From contig CAVSTF010000010.1 of NCBI GenBank assembly GCA_963730785.1, positions 806,001-870,000 of the forward strand: 64,000 nt of DNA. The letters run 5' to 3'. Both the position numbers and the translations under genes were made by a program. The notes beneath the pieces are model-generated. The model did no database searches and was not told the DNA's origin. It saw only the letters and a list, made by a program, of their open reading frames with translations. This DNA is from Bog-473 sp963730785. Lineage in GTDB: Bacteria; Actinomycetota; Acidimicrobiia; Acidimicrobiales; RAAP-2. Position 1 is the stretch's first letter, and each line of letters opens with the position of its first letter. Shown here in pieces: positions 56,888 to 64,000 of this stretch.

Positions 56888-57694
56888 GTGCGTAAGCGGA
56901 ACCGGCCGACCAATCGATACGAGCTTCTGACCTGTGCCCTGCGGGGCCACTCGCTGGTTGGCACTGACGCCGCGCACGTCACGGCGGATCATGCGCTGGT
57001 GGTGCGGGAGATCGGCGGCATCCGTTGGCACCGGTGCCTGCGGTGTGATGACTGGGTCATGCGCGAGCTTCCGAGCTCACCAACCCGGGACACCGTCGAG
57101 ACCCGGGACGAGATTGAGGTCCCAGTGCGGGGGCCGGTGCTTCGTGACCGCTACGTACTACGACTCATTGCCTTCGACCGTGCCATCCACGTGCTCGTAC
57201 TGAGCGTCCTGGCGCTCGTGCTCTTCACCTTCGCCGGCCACATTGGCGCCCTGCATCATGACTACAACGACATCATGAACGACCTCTCGGGCGGTGACCC
57301 TGGCGCATCGCAGGTCCGCGGCATCTTGGGCGTTTTCGGGCGGGCCTTCAAGTACACGCCGTCCCATCTCTACACATTGGGGCTCGTCATCACCGCCTAT
57401 GCCGCGTTGGAAGCGACCGAAATGGTGGGGCTCTGGTACGCCAAACGATGGGCGGAGTACCTGACCTTCATCGCCACCACCTTGCTGGTGCCCTATGAGA
57501 TTTACGAGTTGAGCAAGAGCGTGAGCGCATTCAAGCTCATCGCCTTCATCATCAATCTGGCCGTGGTGATCTACCTGCTGCTGGCCAAGCGACTCTTCGG
57601 ATTGCGAGGCGGTCATGCCGCCGAAATGGCGCGACGAGAGTCGCTCGGCGGGTGGACCGCCATTGAGCGGGCCACCGTCCCGCCACCTGACTAG
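56888..57694 (+). CDS. DUF2127-type integral membrane protein
   Basis: A 268-residue protein. The cytosolic N-terminal part has a small Cys/His cluster (CALRGHSLVG and WHRCLRCDDWV). Then come four hydrophobic segments: AIHVLVLSVLALVLFTFAG; LYTLGLVITAYAALEATEM; YLTFIATTLLVPYEIYEL; LIAFIINLAVVIYLLLAK. The spacing and the ...AYAALEATEMVGLWYAKRW motif fit DUF2127 proteins. GTG 56888 is chosen since earlier in-frame codons overlap the cyclase gene. It overlaps the convergent patatin gene by 4 bp. Function unknown. Confidence 0.75.
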   Translation: MRKRNRPTNRYELLTCALRGHSLVGTDAAHVTADHALVVREIGGIRWHRCLRCDDWVMRELPSSPTRDTVETRDEIEVPVRGPVLRDRYVLRLIAFDRAIHVLVLSVLALVLFTFAGHIGALHHDYNDIMNDLSGGDPGASQVRGILGVFGRAFKYTPSHLYTLGLVITAYAALEATEMVGLWYAKRWAEYLTFIATTLLVPYEIYELSKSVSAFKLIAFIINLAVVIYLLLAKRLFGLRGGHAAEMARRESLGGWTAIERATVPPPD

Positions 57695-58539
57695 TCAGAC
57701 CAGAACGATGCGATATCGGCCGCCTCGGCAGTGCCGATCCTCCGGCCTTCTCGGGCGGCCGGGCCACGGGTCGATGGCGATAGTGGATTGGTGCCGAAGG
57801 CGGCCGTCGACGCCTCGTCCCCGTACACAACCTTGGCCACCCCAGGCGAGAGGCTTTCGATCTCGTCATGGAGGCTGCCCCACGGTTGGGGTGCGGACTC
57901 CTGGGTCGGCGTGATGATGAGGATGCGGTCGCAGCCCTCAGCCAAGTCGGCATTGGTGACGGAGCGAACGCCCCCGTCGATGTAGCGACGGTCCCCGATG
58001 GTGACGGGGGGCCACACGCCCGGCACGGCACAGCTGGCGGCGACCGCATCGATGAGATCGACCTTGGAGTCCGCGGTGAAGATGATGAGGTCGCCGGTCT
58101 CGGCATCAATGGCGGTGAGTTTGAGCATGCTGGCCGGCCAACTCGTCTCCGTGAGTCGTGAGGCCACGGCCACTCGACGTACTGCTTCAGTTACCGTGGA
58201 CGTTTCGAGGGCCAGGGTACCGATCCGCCGTCGCATGTCATCAGGTCCGGAGGCACCGGTCATGGCGGAGGCGAAACGGGTCATCAGTTCTTCAATATTG
58301 AGCTCCACCTCAAGTTCGCTGCTGTGCTCACTGAGCTGGCGGTCGTAGAGATCATCCATGGTGGCGCTGCTGGTGATTTGTGCCGCCACCGCCGCGCCGG
58401 CCGATGTCCCGACCACGAGGTCCGCCTGCCGCAGGCTGGTCAACAGTTCAGGGTTGACGTCGCCGATGCCACGGAGCACCCCGAGTTCCCAGGCGATGCC
58501 GGCCACGCCTCCGCCGGCCAACACCAAGGCTCGCTTCAT
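57691..58539 (-). CDS. Patatin-like phospholipase
   Basis: A 282-residue serine lipid hydrolase. RALVLAGGGVAGIAWELGVL is the oxyanion-hole Gly-rich start, VVGTSAGAAVAAQ contains the G-x-S-x-G nucleophile Ser, and YIDGGVRSVTNADLA the catalytic Asp (D-G-G). So the Ser-Asp dyad is complete. No signal peptide, so it is cytosolic or membrane-peripheral. ATG 58539 overlaps the SDR stop (ATGA), placing it last in the operon XRE-pseudoClpP-CMD-SDR-patatin. The lipid substrate is unknown. Confidence 0.9.
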   Translation of the reverse strand: MKRALVLAGGGVAGIAWELGVLRGIGDVNPELLTSLRQADLVVGTSAGAAVAAQITSSATMDDLYDRQLSEHSSELEVELNIEELMTRFASAMTGASGPDDMRRRIGTLALETSTVTEAVRRVAVASRLTETSWPASMLKLTAIDAETGDLIIFTADSKVDLIDAVAASCAVPGVWPPVTIGDRRYIDGGVRSVTNADLAEGCDRILIITPTQESAPQPWGSLHDEIESLSPGVAKVVYGDEASTAAFGTNPLSPSTRGPAAREGRRIGTAEAADIASFWSD

Positions 58540-59304
58540 ACGAGCGTGAGCCCTCCATCGACGGCCAGCACCTGGCCCGTGACATAGCTGGCCTCCTCCG
58601 AAAGCAGGAACACGGTGGCGGCTGCCACCTCCCACGCTGTCCCCTCTCGACCCAGTGGAATGGGTGAGCGGGTTCGCGAGGGACGCCCGGCCGAGGCGGC
58701 CCGGCCCAAAGGCGTATCGATGAGGCCGGGGCAGATCACGTTGGACCGGATGCCGCGGCGGGCGCCCTCCATGGCCACGTGTCGGTTGAGCCCGATGAGG
58801 CCGGCTTTGGAGGCGTCATAGGCGGGGATCCGGCTGCCGGGACGCAGACCAGCCACCGAACCGATGAAGACGATGGACCCGCCGTCGGGCAAGGTGACCA
58901 GTCCCCGCTTGACCAACAAGAAGTGCGCCCGCAGGTTCACGTCGAACGTGCGGTCCCAGTCCTCGAGCGACGTGCCGGCCACACCCATACCGAAGCCGGT
59001 CCCGACATTGAGGACCAAGCCGTCGGGCGAAAGACCGCCGTTGTCCGACATGGCGGCGCGGCACCCTTCCTCCGTGGTGACATCAGCCACCACCACGGCA
59101 CCCTTGCCACCTTCCTCGACGATGTGGCGCCAGGTGGTCTGGGCCGCCTCTTCGTTGCGATCGACGCAGATCACCGATGCCCCTTCCCGGGCGGCTCGGA
59201 TGGCAATGGCCCGACCGTTGCCCAACGGCGCATCGGGGTCGCGTGAGGCCTGGGTGCCGGCACCCGACAACGGTGATGCAGCGACCTTCCAACATGCCGC
59301 TCAT
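58536..59304 (-). CDS. Short-chain dehydrogenase/reductase (one frameshift)
   Basis: About 255 residues after removing one extra G near 59268. The repaired N-terminus is MLEGRCITVVGAGTQASRDP followed by PLGNGRAIAIRAAREGASV, an SDR subgroup with a longer Gly-rich NAD loop. VLNVGTGFGMG is the N-x-G motif, SIVFIGSVAG holds the catalytic Ser and AYDASKAGLIGL the Y-x-x-x-K. VLAVDGGLTLV is the C-terminus. ATG 59304 overlaps the CMD stop (ATGA); ATG 59295 is also possible. It is coupled to the patatin gene downstream. The substrate is unknown. Confidence 0.87.
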
Positions 59305-59880
59305 GCCGGCGGACCTCCGGGCACGCCTTCGGCCAAGTGCCAGGGCGGAGGGCTCAAGCTGGACTCGTAACGATCGCAACACGGTCGAGAGCATCAGGTA
59401 GTGGGCCAGCAGCATGAGGAGCTCGACCAGATCGCCTTCGCTGAGCTGGGCGGACAAGGTGGTCCAGGTGTGCGTCGCTGACCTCGCCATCGTCGGCCGT
59501 TTCATCGACGGCGGCCAGCACCGCTCGCTCAAAGGGGTCCCACTCGACGTCCGAAAGGTCGCCCCCGAGTGCGGCCGTCTCGGCGGCGCTGATGCCCTGC
59601 CGCTCCCCCAGCTCAATGTGGTGGGCCCATTCGTAGCGGCCGTTGAAGCGGTAGGCCGTGCGCAGGATCACCAGCTCGCGAATACGCCCGGACAGTTTGC
59701 CCCCGAGCAAGGCGCCACCGAAGCCGAGCCAGCGCCGGAAGAGCTCGGGTTGATGAGCCAAGGTGGTGAAGATGTGCATCGGCTCTTCCGGCCCGCCGGG
59801 GAAGCACTCAGGAGGCCGGTGAGTCGTTCATCCCACTGATCTCGAGGGAGCGGCTGGATGCGAGGTTCCGTGGCGGACAT
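59301..59880 (-). CDS. Carboxymuconolactone decarboxylase family protein (three frameshifts)
   Basis: About 192 residues after repair (missing base near 59785, extra bases near 59465 and 59330). IQPLPRDQWDERLTGLLSAS is the start. LSGRIRELVILRTAYRFNGR and YEWAHHIELGERQGISAAET are the CMD core with E-x-x-H-H. LVELLMLLAHYLMLSTVLRS is the conserved C-terminal helix. In the sequence as given the frame runs on into the SDR gene with no stop; restoring the shift gives the ending WHLAEGVPGGPPA and a TGA overlapping the SDR ATG. It is 24 bp downstream of the pseudo-ClpP gene. Function in the operon unknown. Confidence 0.72.
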
Positions 59881-59904
59881 TCCCGCATCGTAGGCATTAC
59901 AACG

Positions 59905-60495
59905 TCAGCGAGGTCGGAAGCCCATGGGTGGTCCGGGTAGCTGATGGATCTCGGCTTCGGGGCGGCAGATCTCGTCCAGCAGGCCATAGGTCACCGCCTC
60001 TTCGGCATTGAAGAACGTCCCTCGGTGCAGGTCCTCGGCGACCACGTCGGCCGACTGGCCGATAGCGGTGGCGATCCGTTCGCAGAAGCGCTGACGCTCG
60101 TCGGATCGCAGTTCGGCCCACTGGGCCACGTTGCGGGCATGTGATTCCAGGTGGGTACGTGGCTCTGAGAGCTGGAACCGGGTACTCGGCATGGCGGAGC
60201 GCTGGCTGCAGACACTCAGCACCCCGAAGGCGGGACCGCCGATCTGACCCATGCCAAGCCCACGAACCGGCACACCCAACAGCTCAATCACGTCCATGAG
60301 GGTGAGGGCGGCGCCCAGGCTCCCATCGGCACTGTCGATGCGCAGGGTCACTGCGGTGTCACCCTCGGCATCGAGCGTCATCAGCTCGGCGGCGGCCCGG
60401 CCGGCCGTCAGGTCGTCGATCGGTCCACGGAGCTGCACCACCCGCTGTTCGAACAGGCGGCGGGCCAACATCTCCGAAAGATTCTCCTCAGGCAC
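59905..60495 (-). CDS. Degenerate ClpP-like protein lacking the catalytic triad
   Basis: A 196-residue protein with the ClpP fold. It aligns along its length: QRVVQLRGPIDDLTAGRAAA to the N-terminal strand region, VTLRIDSADGSLGAALTLMD to the handle, and FFNAEEAVTYGLLDEI to the C-terminus. The nucleophile region reads MGQIGGPAFGV where ClpP has MGQAASMGA, so Ser becomes Gly (87). The His region is FQLSEP instead of MIHQP (His to Ser, 110). HRGTFF replaces the ERDRF-type segment, so the Asp becomes Gly (159). NSPGG is also changed. It is therefore probably a pseudoprotease that could join a ClpP ring. GTG 60495 overlaps the XRE stop by 8 bp. Intact frame, so not a decayed gene. Confidence 0.82.
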   Translation of the reverse strand: MPEENLSEMLARRLFEQRVVQLRGPIDDLTAGRAAAELMTLDAEGDTAVTLRIDSADGSLGAALTLMDVIELLGVPVRGLGMGQIGGPAFGVLSVCSQRSAMPSTRFQLSEPRTHLESHARNVAQWAELRSDERQRFCERIATAIGQSADVVAEDLHRGTFFNAEEAVTYGLLDEICRPEAEIHQLPGPPMGFRPR

Positions 60496-60745
60496 GCTCA
60501 ATCCTCCATTCCAGTTGGACGCCGATGGCATTGGTGTAGCGCTCAATGGTCGACAGTCGGACATCCAGGTCGCCGGCTTCGAACCGGGCCACGGCCGATT
60601 GCGAGGTACCCATGAGCTGGGCCACCTCGGTCTGCGACAGCCCGACCTGGTGCCGCAGGGCGGTCAGCTGCCCACTGAGGGACTGCCGGCGCTCGGCCAT
60701 TTGGCGGAAGCCCGGGAAAAGGGGTTGGTGACGGCGCTCGCTCAC
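60488..60745 (-). CDS. XRE-family helix-turn-helix regulator
   Basis: An 85-residue Cro/CI-type regulator. LTALRHQVGLSQTEVAQLMG followed by TSQSAVARFEAGDLDVRLS is the helix-turn-helix (residues about 27-62), and STIERYTNAIGVQLEWRIE is the conserved ending of HigA/XRE-type small regulators. GTG 60745 lies 8 bp from a GATAAT -10 inside the palindrome at 60754-60775, so the message is probably leaderless and autoregulated. It is co-translated with the pseudo-ClpP gene and divergent from the active clpP, so both sides are likely under its control. Confidence 0.88.
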   Translation of the reverse strand: MSERRHQPLFPGFRQMAERRQSLSGQLTALRHQVGLSQTEVAQLMGTSQSAVARFEAGDLDVRLSTIERYTNAIGVQLEWRIERA

Positions 60746-60753
60746 GATGATCC

Positions 60754-60775
60754 ATTATCTCATATATGAGATAAT
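60754..60775. promoter_or_regulatory. Perfect 22-bp palindrome: bidirectional promoter/operator of the ClpP divergon
   Basis: The left arm is ATTATCTCATA and the right arm its exact reverse complement, TATGAGATAAT, with no spacer. Each end provides GATAAT as a -10 for outward transcription: toward XRE (8 bp from its GTG) and toward clpP. It is strikingly AT-rich for this genome. Probable binding site of the XRE regulator. Confidence 0.75.
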
Positions 60776-60824
60776 CTGGGCGACGTCATGGACGATTCAT
60801 GGAGAGAAGGAGTGCGTGAGACCC

Positions 60825-61461
60825 ATGCCCAGCCCCACCCAAATTCTGGTGCCGACCGTCATTGAGGAAGGCAGTCGGGGCGATCGCGCCTTCGACATCT
60901 ACTCGCAGTTGCTCCGAGAACGCATCGTCTTTCTGGGCCAGGAGGTCGACGACCAGGTGGCCAACCTGATCATTTCGCAGATGTTGTTCCTGGAAGCCTC
61001 ACGATCCGGAGAAGGACATCTACCTGTACATCAACTCACCAGGTGGCATGGCCTACGCCGGCATGGCCATCTACGACGTGATGCAGCACGTGGCGCCGGA
61101 CGTATCGACGGTCTGTGTGGGCATGGGGATGTCAGCCGCCGCCATGATCCTGTGTGGAGGAGCACCCGGCAAGCGCTTCGCGCTGCCCAACTCCCGGATC
61201 ATGATCCACCAAGGCTCAGCCGGCACCCGGGGGGCCCCCTCGGACATGGAGATCCAGCTCAGGGAGGTGCTGGCGCTCACCCGCCGGATGTCCGAGATCA
61301 TCGCCCACCACAGCGGCAAGCCGGTGGAGCAGGTCATGGTCGATGTCGACCGGGACCACTACCTGACGGCCGAGGAGGCCATGGCGTACGGGATCATCGA
61401 TGAGGTCTTCCTCCCCCGGCGGGGTGTCTCTGCACCTAAACTTCTGGCGGCGAGCGCGTGA
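60825..61461 (+). CDS. clpP: ATP-dependent Clp protease proteolytic subunit ClpP (one frameshift)
   Basis: A 211-residue serine protease after removing one extra base near 61000 (the repaired text reads FLEASDPEKDIYLYINSPGG). The nucleophile Ser is in VGMGMSAAAMIL, the His in RIMIHQGSA and the Asp in VDVDRDHYLTAEEA, so the triad is intact. It forms tetradecameric chambers fed by ClpX or ClpC. ATG 60825 is chosen; AAGGAG lies 12 bp upstream, rather far, and GTG 60816 is an alternative. A small frame (60788-60865) opening close after the -10 overlaps this start and could be a leader peptide. It is divergent from the XRE/pseudo-ClpP operon, with a shared palindromic promoter. Confidence 0.9.
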
Positions 61462-61552
61462 CGGGGGCATGAACCGACCATTTCGACGGTAGGCGCGCCG
61501 CTACGCTCACCTCCGGCTGGGGCCGTGGGGTAGTTCGGGAAGGGATCGCACC

Positions 61553-63144
61553 GTGACATCGCAGAGCCAGGGAGGCAGAGTCTCCCGGCGCAACCTGCTC
61601 AAGGGAGGCCTCGCCATTGGCGCGGCAGGAGCCGCCATCGGCACCGGACTCTCCAGCTCAGCCGGCGCCTCCATTGAACGGGCCATGACGCTCGATGCCA
61701 ACACGAACGCATCGCTGAGCGACATCCGCCACGTGGTCTTTCTCATGCAGGAGAACCGGTCGTTCGACCACTACTTCGGCACCATGTCGGGCGTCCGGGG
61801 CTACTCGGACCCCGAGGTGTTGGTGCACAACATCTTCGGCACCTACTTCTCGGTATTCGAGCAGCTGGGCTACCGACCCGGTTACGGCGTCAAAAGCAGC
61901 GGCTACATGGTGCCCTTCCACCTGGAGCAGGTCTTTCCGACCGAGCAGGGTGAGTGCACCAACGACATCACCCACAACTGGGGACCCCAACACCAGAGCT
62001 GGAACCGCGGGAAAGATGGACAGCTGGGTGCAGGCCCACCTGCAAGGTGACGGGCTGAATAACTTCGCCTCCACCATGGGGTACTTCGACCGCCAGGACC
62101 TTCCCTTCTATTACGCCCTGGCCGACAACTTCACCATCCTCGACCACTACTTCTGCTCGGTCCTCGGCCCGACCGACCCCAACCGGACGATGGCCCTATC
62201 GGGAACGATCAATCCCGAGGGTGACTTGGGTGGTCCGGTGCTCGAGACCCAGGTCGAGGGCCGAGTAGCGCAATACGGGAAGTTCAACTGGGAGACGATG
62301 CCCGAGCGTCTGACCGACGCCGGGGTGAGTTGGAAGGTCTACAACGACCCCACCGGGCTGGCGCTGTTCAGCCCGTTGCCCTATTTCAAGAACTACTTGG
62401 ATGCGAGTACGCGGCGGGGCACGGAACTCATTGCCAGAGGCATCACGCCCAACTTCCCGGCTGGTCTCCTGGCCGATGTGCAGACCAACAACCTGCCCCA
62501 GGTGAGTTGGATCCACGGTCCGATCACGCAATGCGAGCATCCGGCCACCGCTCCGGCCTGGGGCGAGAACTTGGTCCAGACGGTGCTGGACATCCTCACC
62601 TCCAATCCCGAGGTGTGGGCCCACACGCTGTTCATCCTCAACTACGACGAGAACGGTGGCTTCTTCGACCACGTGCCGCCGCCCACTCCCCCGCCGGGCA
62701 CCCCCGGTGAGTACCTGACCATGAACCCACTGCCGGCCGACGCCAGCGGCGTGGTCGGTCCGGTGGGGCTGGGCTTCCGGGTGCCGTGCTTGATGATTTC
62801 GCCCTTCACCCGGGGTGGCTACGTGGCCAGCGATGTGTTTGACCACACCTCGACGTTGAAGTTGCTGGAGACCTTGTTCGGGGCCGAGGCCCCCAACATC
62901 TCGGCCTGGCGACGGAAGACCGTGGGCGACATGACCAGTGCGCTGTCCCTGGGCAAGGCTCCCGATGCCAGCAAGCCGAACCTGCCCGACGCCTCACTGC
63001 TGGTGCCGCTTGGTCGACGAGCAGGTCATCGCCAATGCGCTGCTCGGCTTCTTCGACGACGGGTTCTCCTACCCGCCGCCCACCTCGAACACCATGCCAA
63101 AACAGGAGACCACTCCGAGCCGTCCCGGCCCGGTGCGTCTATAG
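61553..63144 (+). CDS. Tat-exported phosphoesterase (phospholipase C/acid phosphatase-like; two frameshifts)
   Basis: About 529 residues after removing extra bases near 62015 and 63010. The signal contains SRRNLLKGGLAIGAAGAAIG, a twin-Arg motif with hydrophobic core. HVVFLMQENRSFDHYFGTM is the metal/nucleophile motif of the bacterial phosphoesterase family. FFDHVPPPTPPPGTPG and VPCLMISPFTRGGYV are the conserved C-terminal parts. Such enzymes cleave phospholipid head groups or other phosphoesters outside the cell. GTG 61553 has GAAGGGA upstream. It is followed 16 bp later by a paralogue. Confidence 0.85.
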
Positions 63145-63160
63145 ATCAGCGGAGGCTCAC

Positions 63161-64000
63161 ATGTCCGACCAGGATCGTCGCTCCATCAGTCGTCGCAACG
63201 TGCTGCGGGCCGGCATCGGCGCGGCCGCCGCGGCCGCCGCGGCTCCTTCGCTCTTGGGCTGGCTCGGGCGCAGCGGCCGGGGCCGGCTGCTCCGAAGCTG
63301 CGCTGGCCCGACTCGGTGCCGTTTCCCTCGCTCCCCGTGGGCCAGCAGACCGATGCCTTCCCGTTCGACCACATCGTGATCGTCATGCAGGAGAACCACT
63401 CCTTCGACAACTACCTGGGCATGCTGCCGGTGTCGGGGCAACCCAAGGCCGACGGCTTCACCTTCAACGCCAAGGGCGAGCCGACCAACTGGAACCCGGT
63501 CGGGCAACGACCGCATGCCGGTGTACCACCAGTCGGGTTACGACGGCGCGTCAGCATTCGGGCAGCCAGTCCTGGGACGACTCGCACAAGCAGATCAACG
63601 GCGGCCTCATGAACGGCTTCGCCGAGACCGGGCCCGGGTCGATGGGCTACTACACCGAGGACGACATCCCCTTCTACTACTCACTGGCCAATACCTTCAC
63701 CCTGGCCAACCGCTGGTTCTGCTCGGTGCCGGCTCAGACCTACCCGAACCGCCGCTTCCTCATGTCGGCCACGGCCAACGGGCATCATCTCCACCGACAT
63801 CAACAACGTGACCACCGACTACCCGCCCAACGGCACCATTTGGGACCGGCTTGACCCAGTACAACATCAGCTGGAAGAACTACTTCAGCGATGCCCCGAC
63901 CACGCTGATCATGTTCGACACCATTCTGCGGCACCCCTTGAACGTGGCCCCGATTGAGGAGTTCTACGTCGATGCCGCGCTGGGGACGCTGCCGGCGGTG
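63161..64000 (+). CDS. Second Tat-exported phosphoesterase, 3' end beyond the window (several frameshifts)
   Basis: Paralogue of the upstream gene. RSISRRNVLRAGIGAAAAAA is a twin-Arg signal and HIVIVMQENHSFDNYLGML the family motif. SQSWDDSHKQINGGLMNGFA, YYTEDDIPFYYSLANTFTLA and FCSVPAQTYPNRRFLMSATA follow; the reading continues to the right edge (FYVDAALGTLPAV). Frames change near 63290 (missing base), 63510, 63565, 63785 and 63850 (extra bases). ATG 63161 follows GGAGG at 5 bp. The C-terminus is missing because the window ends. Probably one operon with the first copy. Confidence 0.75.

Overview
The window looks like a chromosomal segment of a high-GC actinobacterium, most likely an uncultured member of the Acidimicrobiia. 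This is inferred from several things together. There is an F420-dependent luciferase-like oxidoreductase. There are DinB/mycothiol-type enzymes. Acyl-CoA dehydrogenases, acyl-CoA ligases and thiolase-like proteins are unusually dense. A secreted protein carries the ~42-residue 'GYWLVASDGGIF' repeats common in that class. Many start codons lie only 6-9 nt from a -10 box, suggesting leaderless mRNAs. No rRNA, tRNA, CRISPR array, IS element or phage gene was seen, and no gene-free stretch exceeds 300 bases.

Layout. 1-7.5 kb: sugar-kinase fragment, 2-hydroxyacid dehydrogenase, S51 peptidase, two amidohydrolases, an FAD oxidoreductase and an LLM oxidoreductase. 7.6-10.6 kb: TetR regulator with its own operator, a HAD hydrolase, and a DUF35/thiolase-like pair. 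10.7-18.6 kb: exported beta-helix protein, GMC oxidoreductase with its small subunit, a hydantoinase-like gene and an acyl-CoA dehydrogenase (ACAD). 18.6-27 kb: acyl-CoA ligase, exported protein, P450, PPOX-fold protein, a divergent ACAD pair, enoyl-CoA hydratase and class III CoA transferase. 27-31 kb: cell-surface genes (DUF4232 lipoprotein, Tim44-like protein, CAP-domain repeat protein). 31-40.7 kb: one long minus-strand catabolic operon (P450, thiolase-like, ferredoxin, fused double ACAD, CMD-like, ACAD, aldehyde dehydrogenase, acyl-CoA ligase), with a divergent TetR gene. 41.4-48.7 kb: SRPBCC, cyclic-nucleotide-binding and VOC proteins, then a ligase and a second divergent ACAD pair followed by a thiolase-like gene. 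48.8-57.7 kb: toxin-antitoxin-like nucleotidyltransferase cassette, MarR plus a fused two-half ABC exporter, small stress/thiol enzymes, a nucleotide cyclase with a YHS-like tail, and a DUF2127 membrane protein. 57.7-61.5 kb: operon of XRE regulator, degenerate ClpP, CMD, SDR and patatin, transcribed away from an active ClpP. 61.5-64 kb: two tandem Tat-exported phosphoesterases.

The main theme is oxidation of CoA-linked, probably bulky or branched substrates: P450/ferredoxin hydroxylation, aldehyde oxidation, CoA ligation, heteromeric ACADs, hydratase, and thiolase/aldolase cleavage. Seven intergenic copies of a TGAC-N6-GTCA palindrome tie these genes into one probable TetR-controlled regulon. 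The most unusual locus is the XRE/pseudo-ClpP/ClpP divergon, which has a perfect 22-bp palindrome between the two transcription units.

Twenty-two genes carry frameshifts, about 55 in total. About 49 of these are single-base insertions. Reading frames, conserved motifs and final lengths all reconcile when they are corrected, so I treat most as sequence errors rather than pseudogenes. Coordinates of such genes span the whole repaired coding region.
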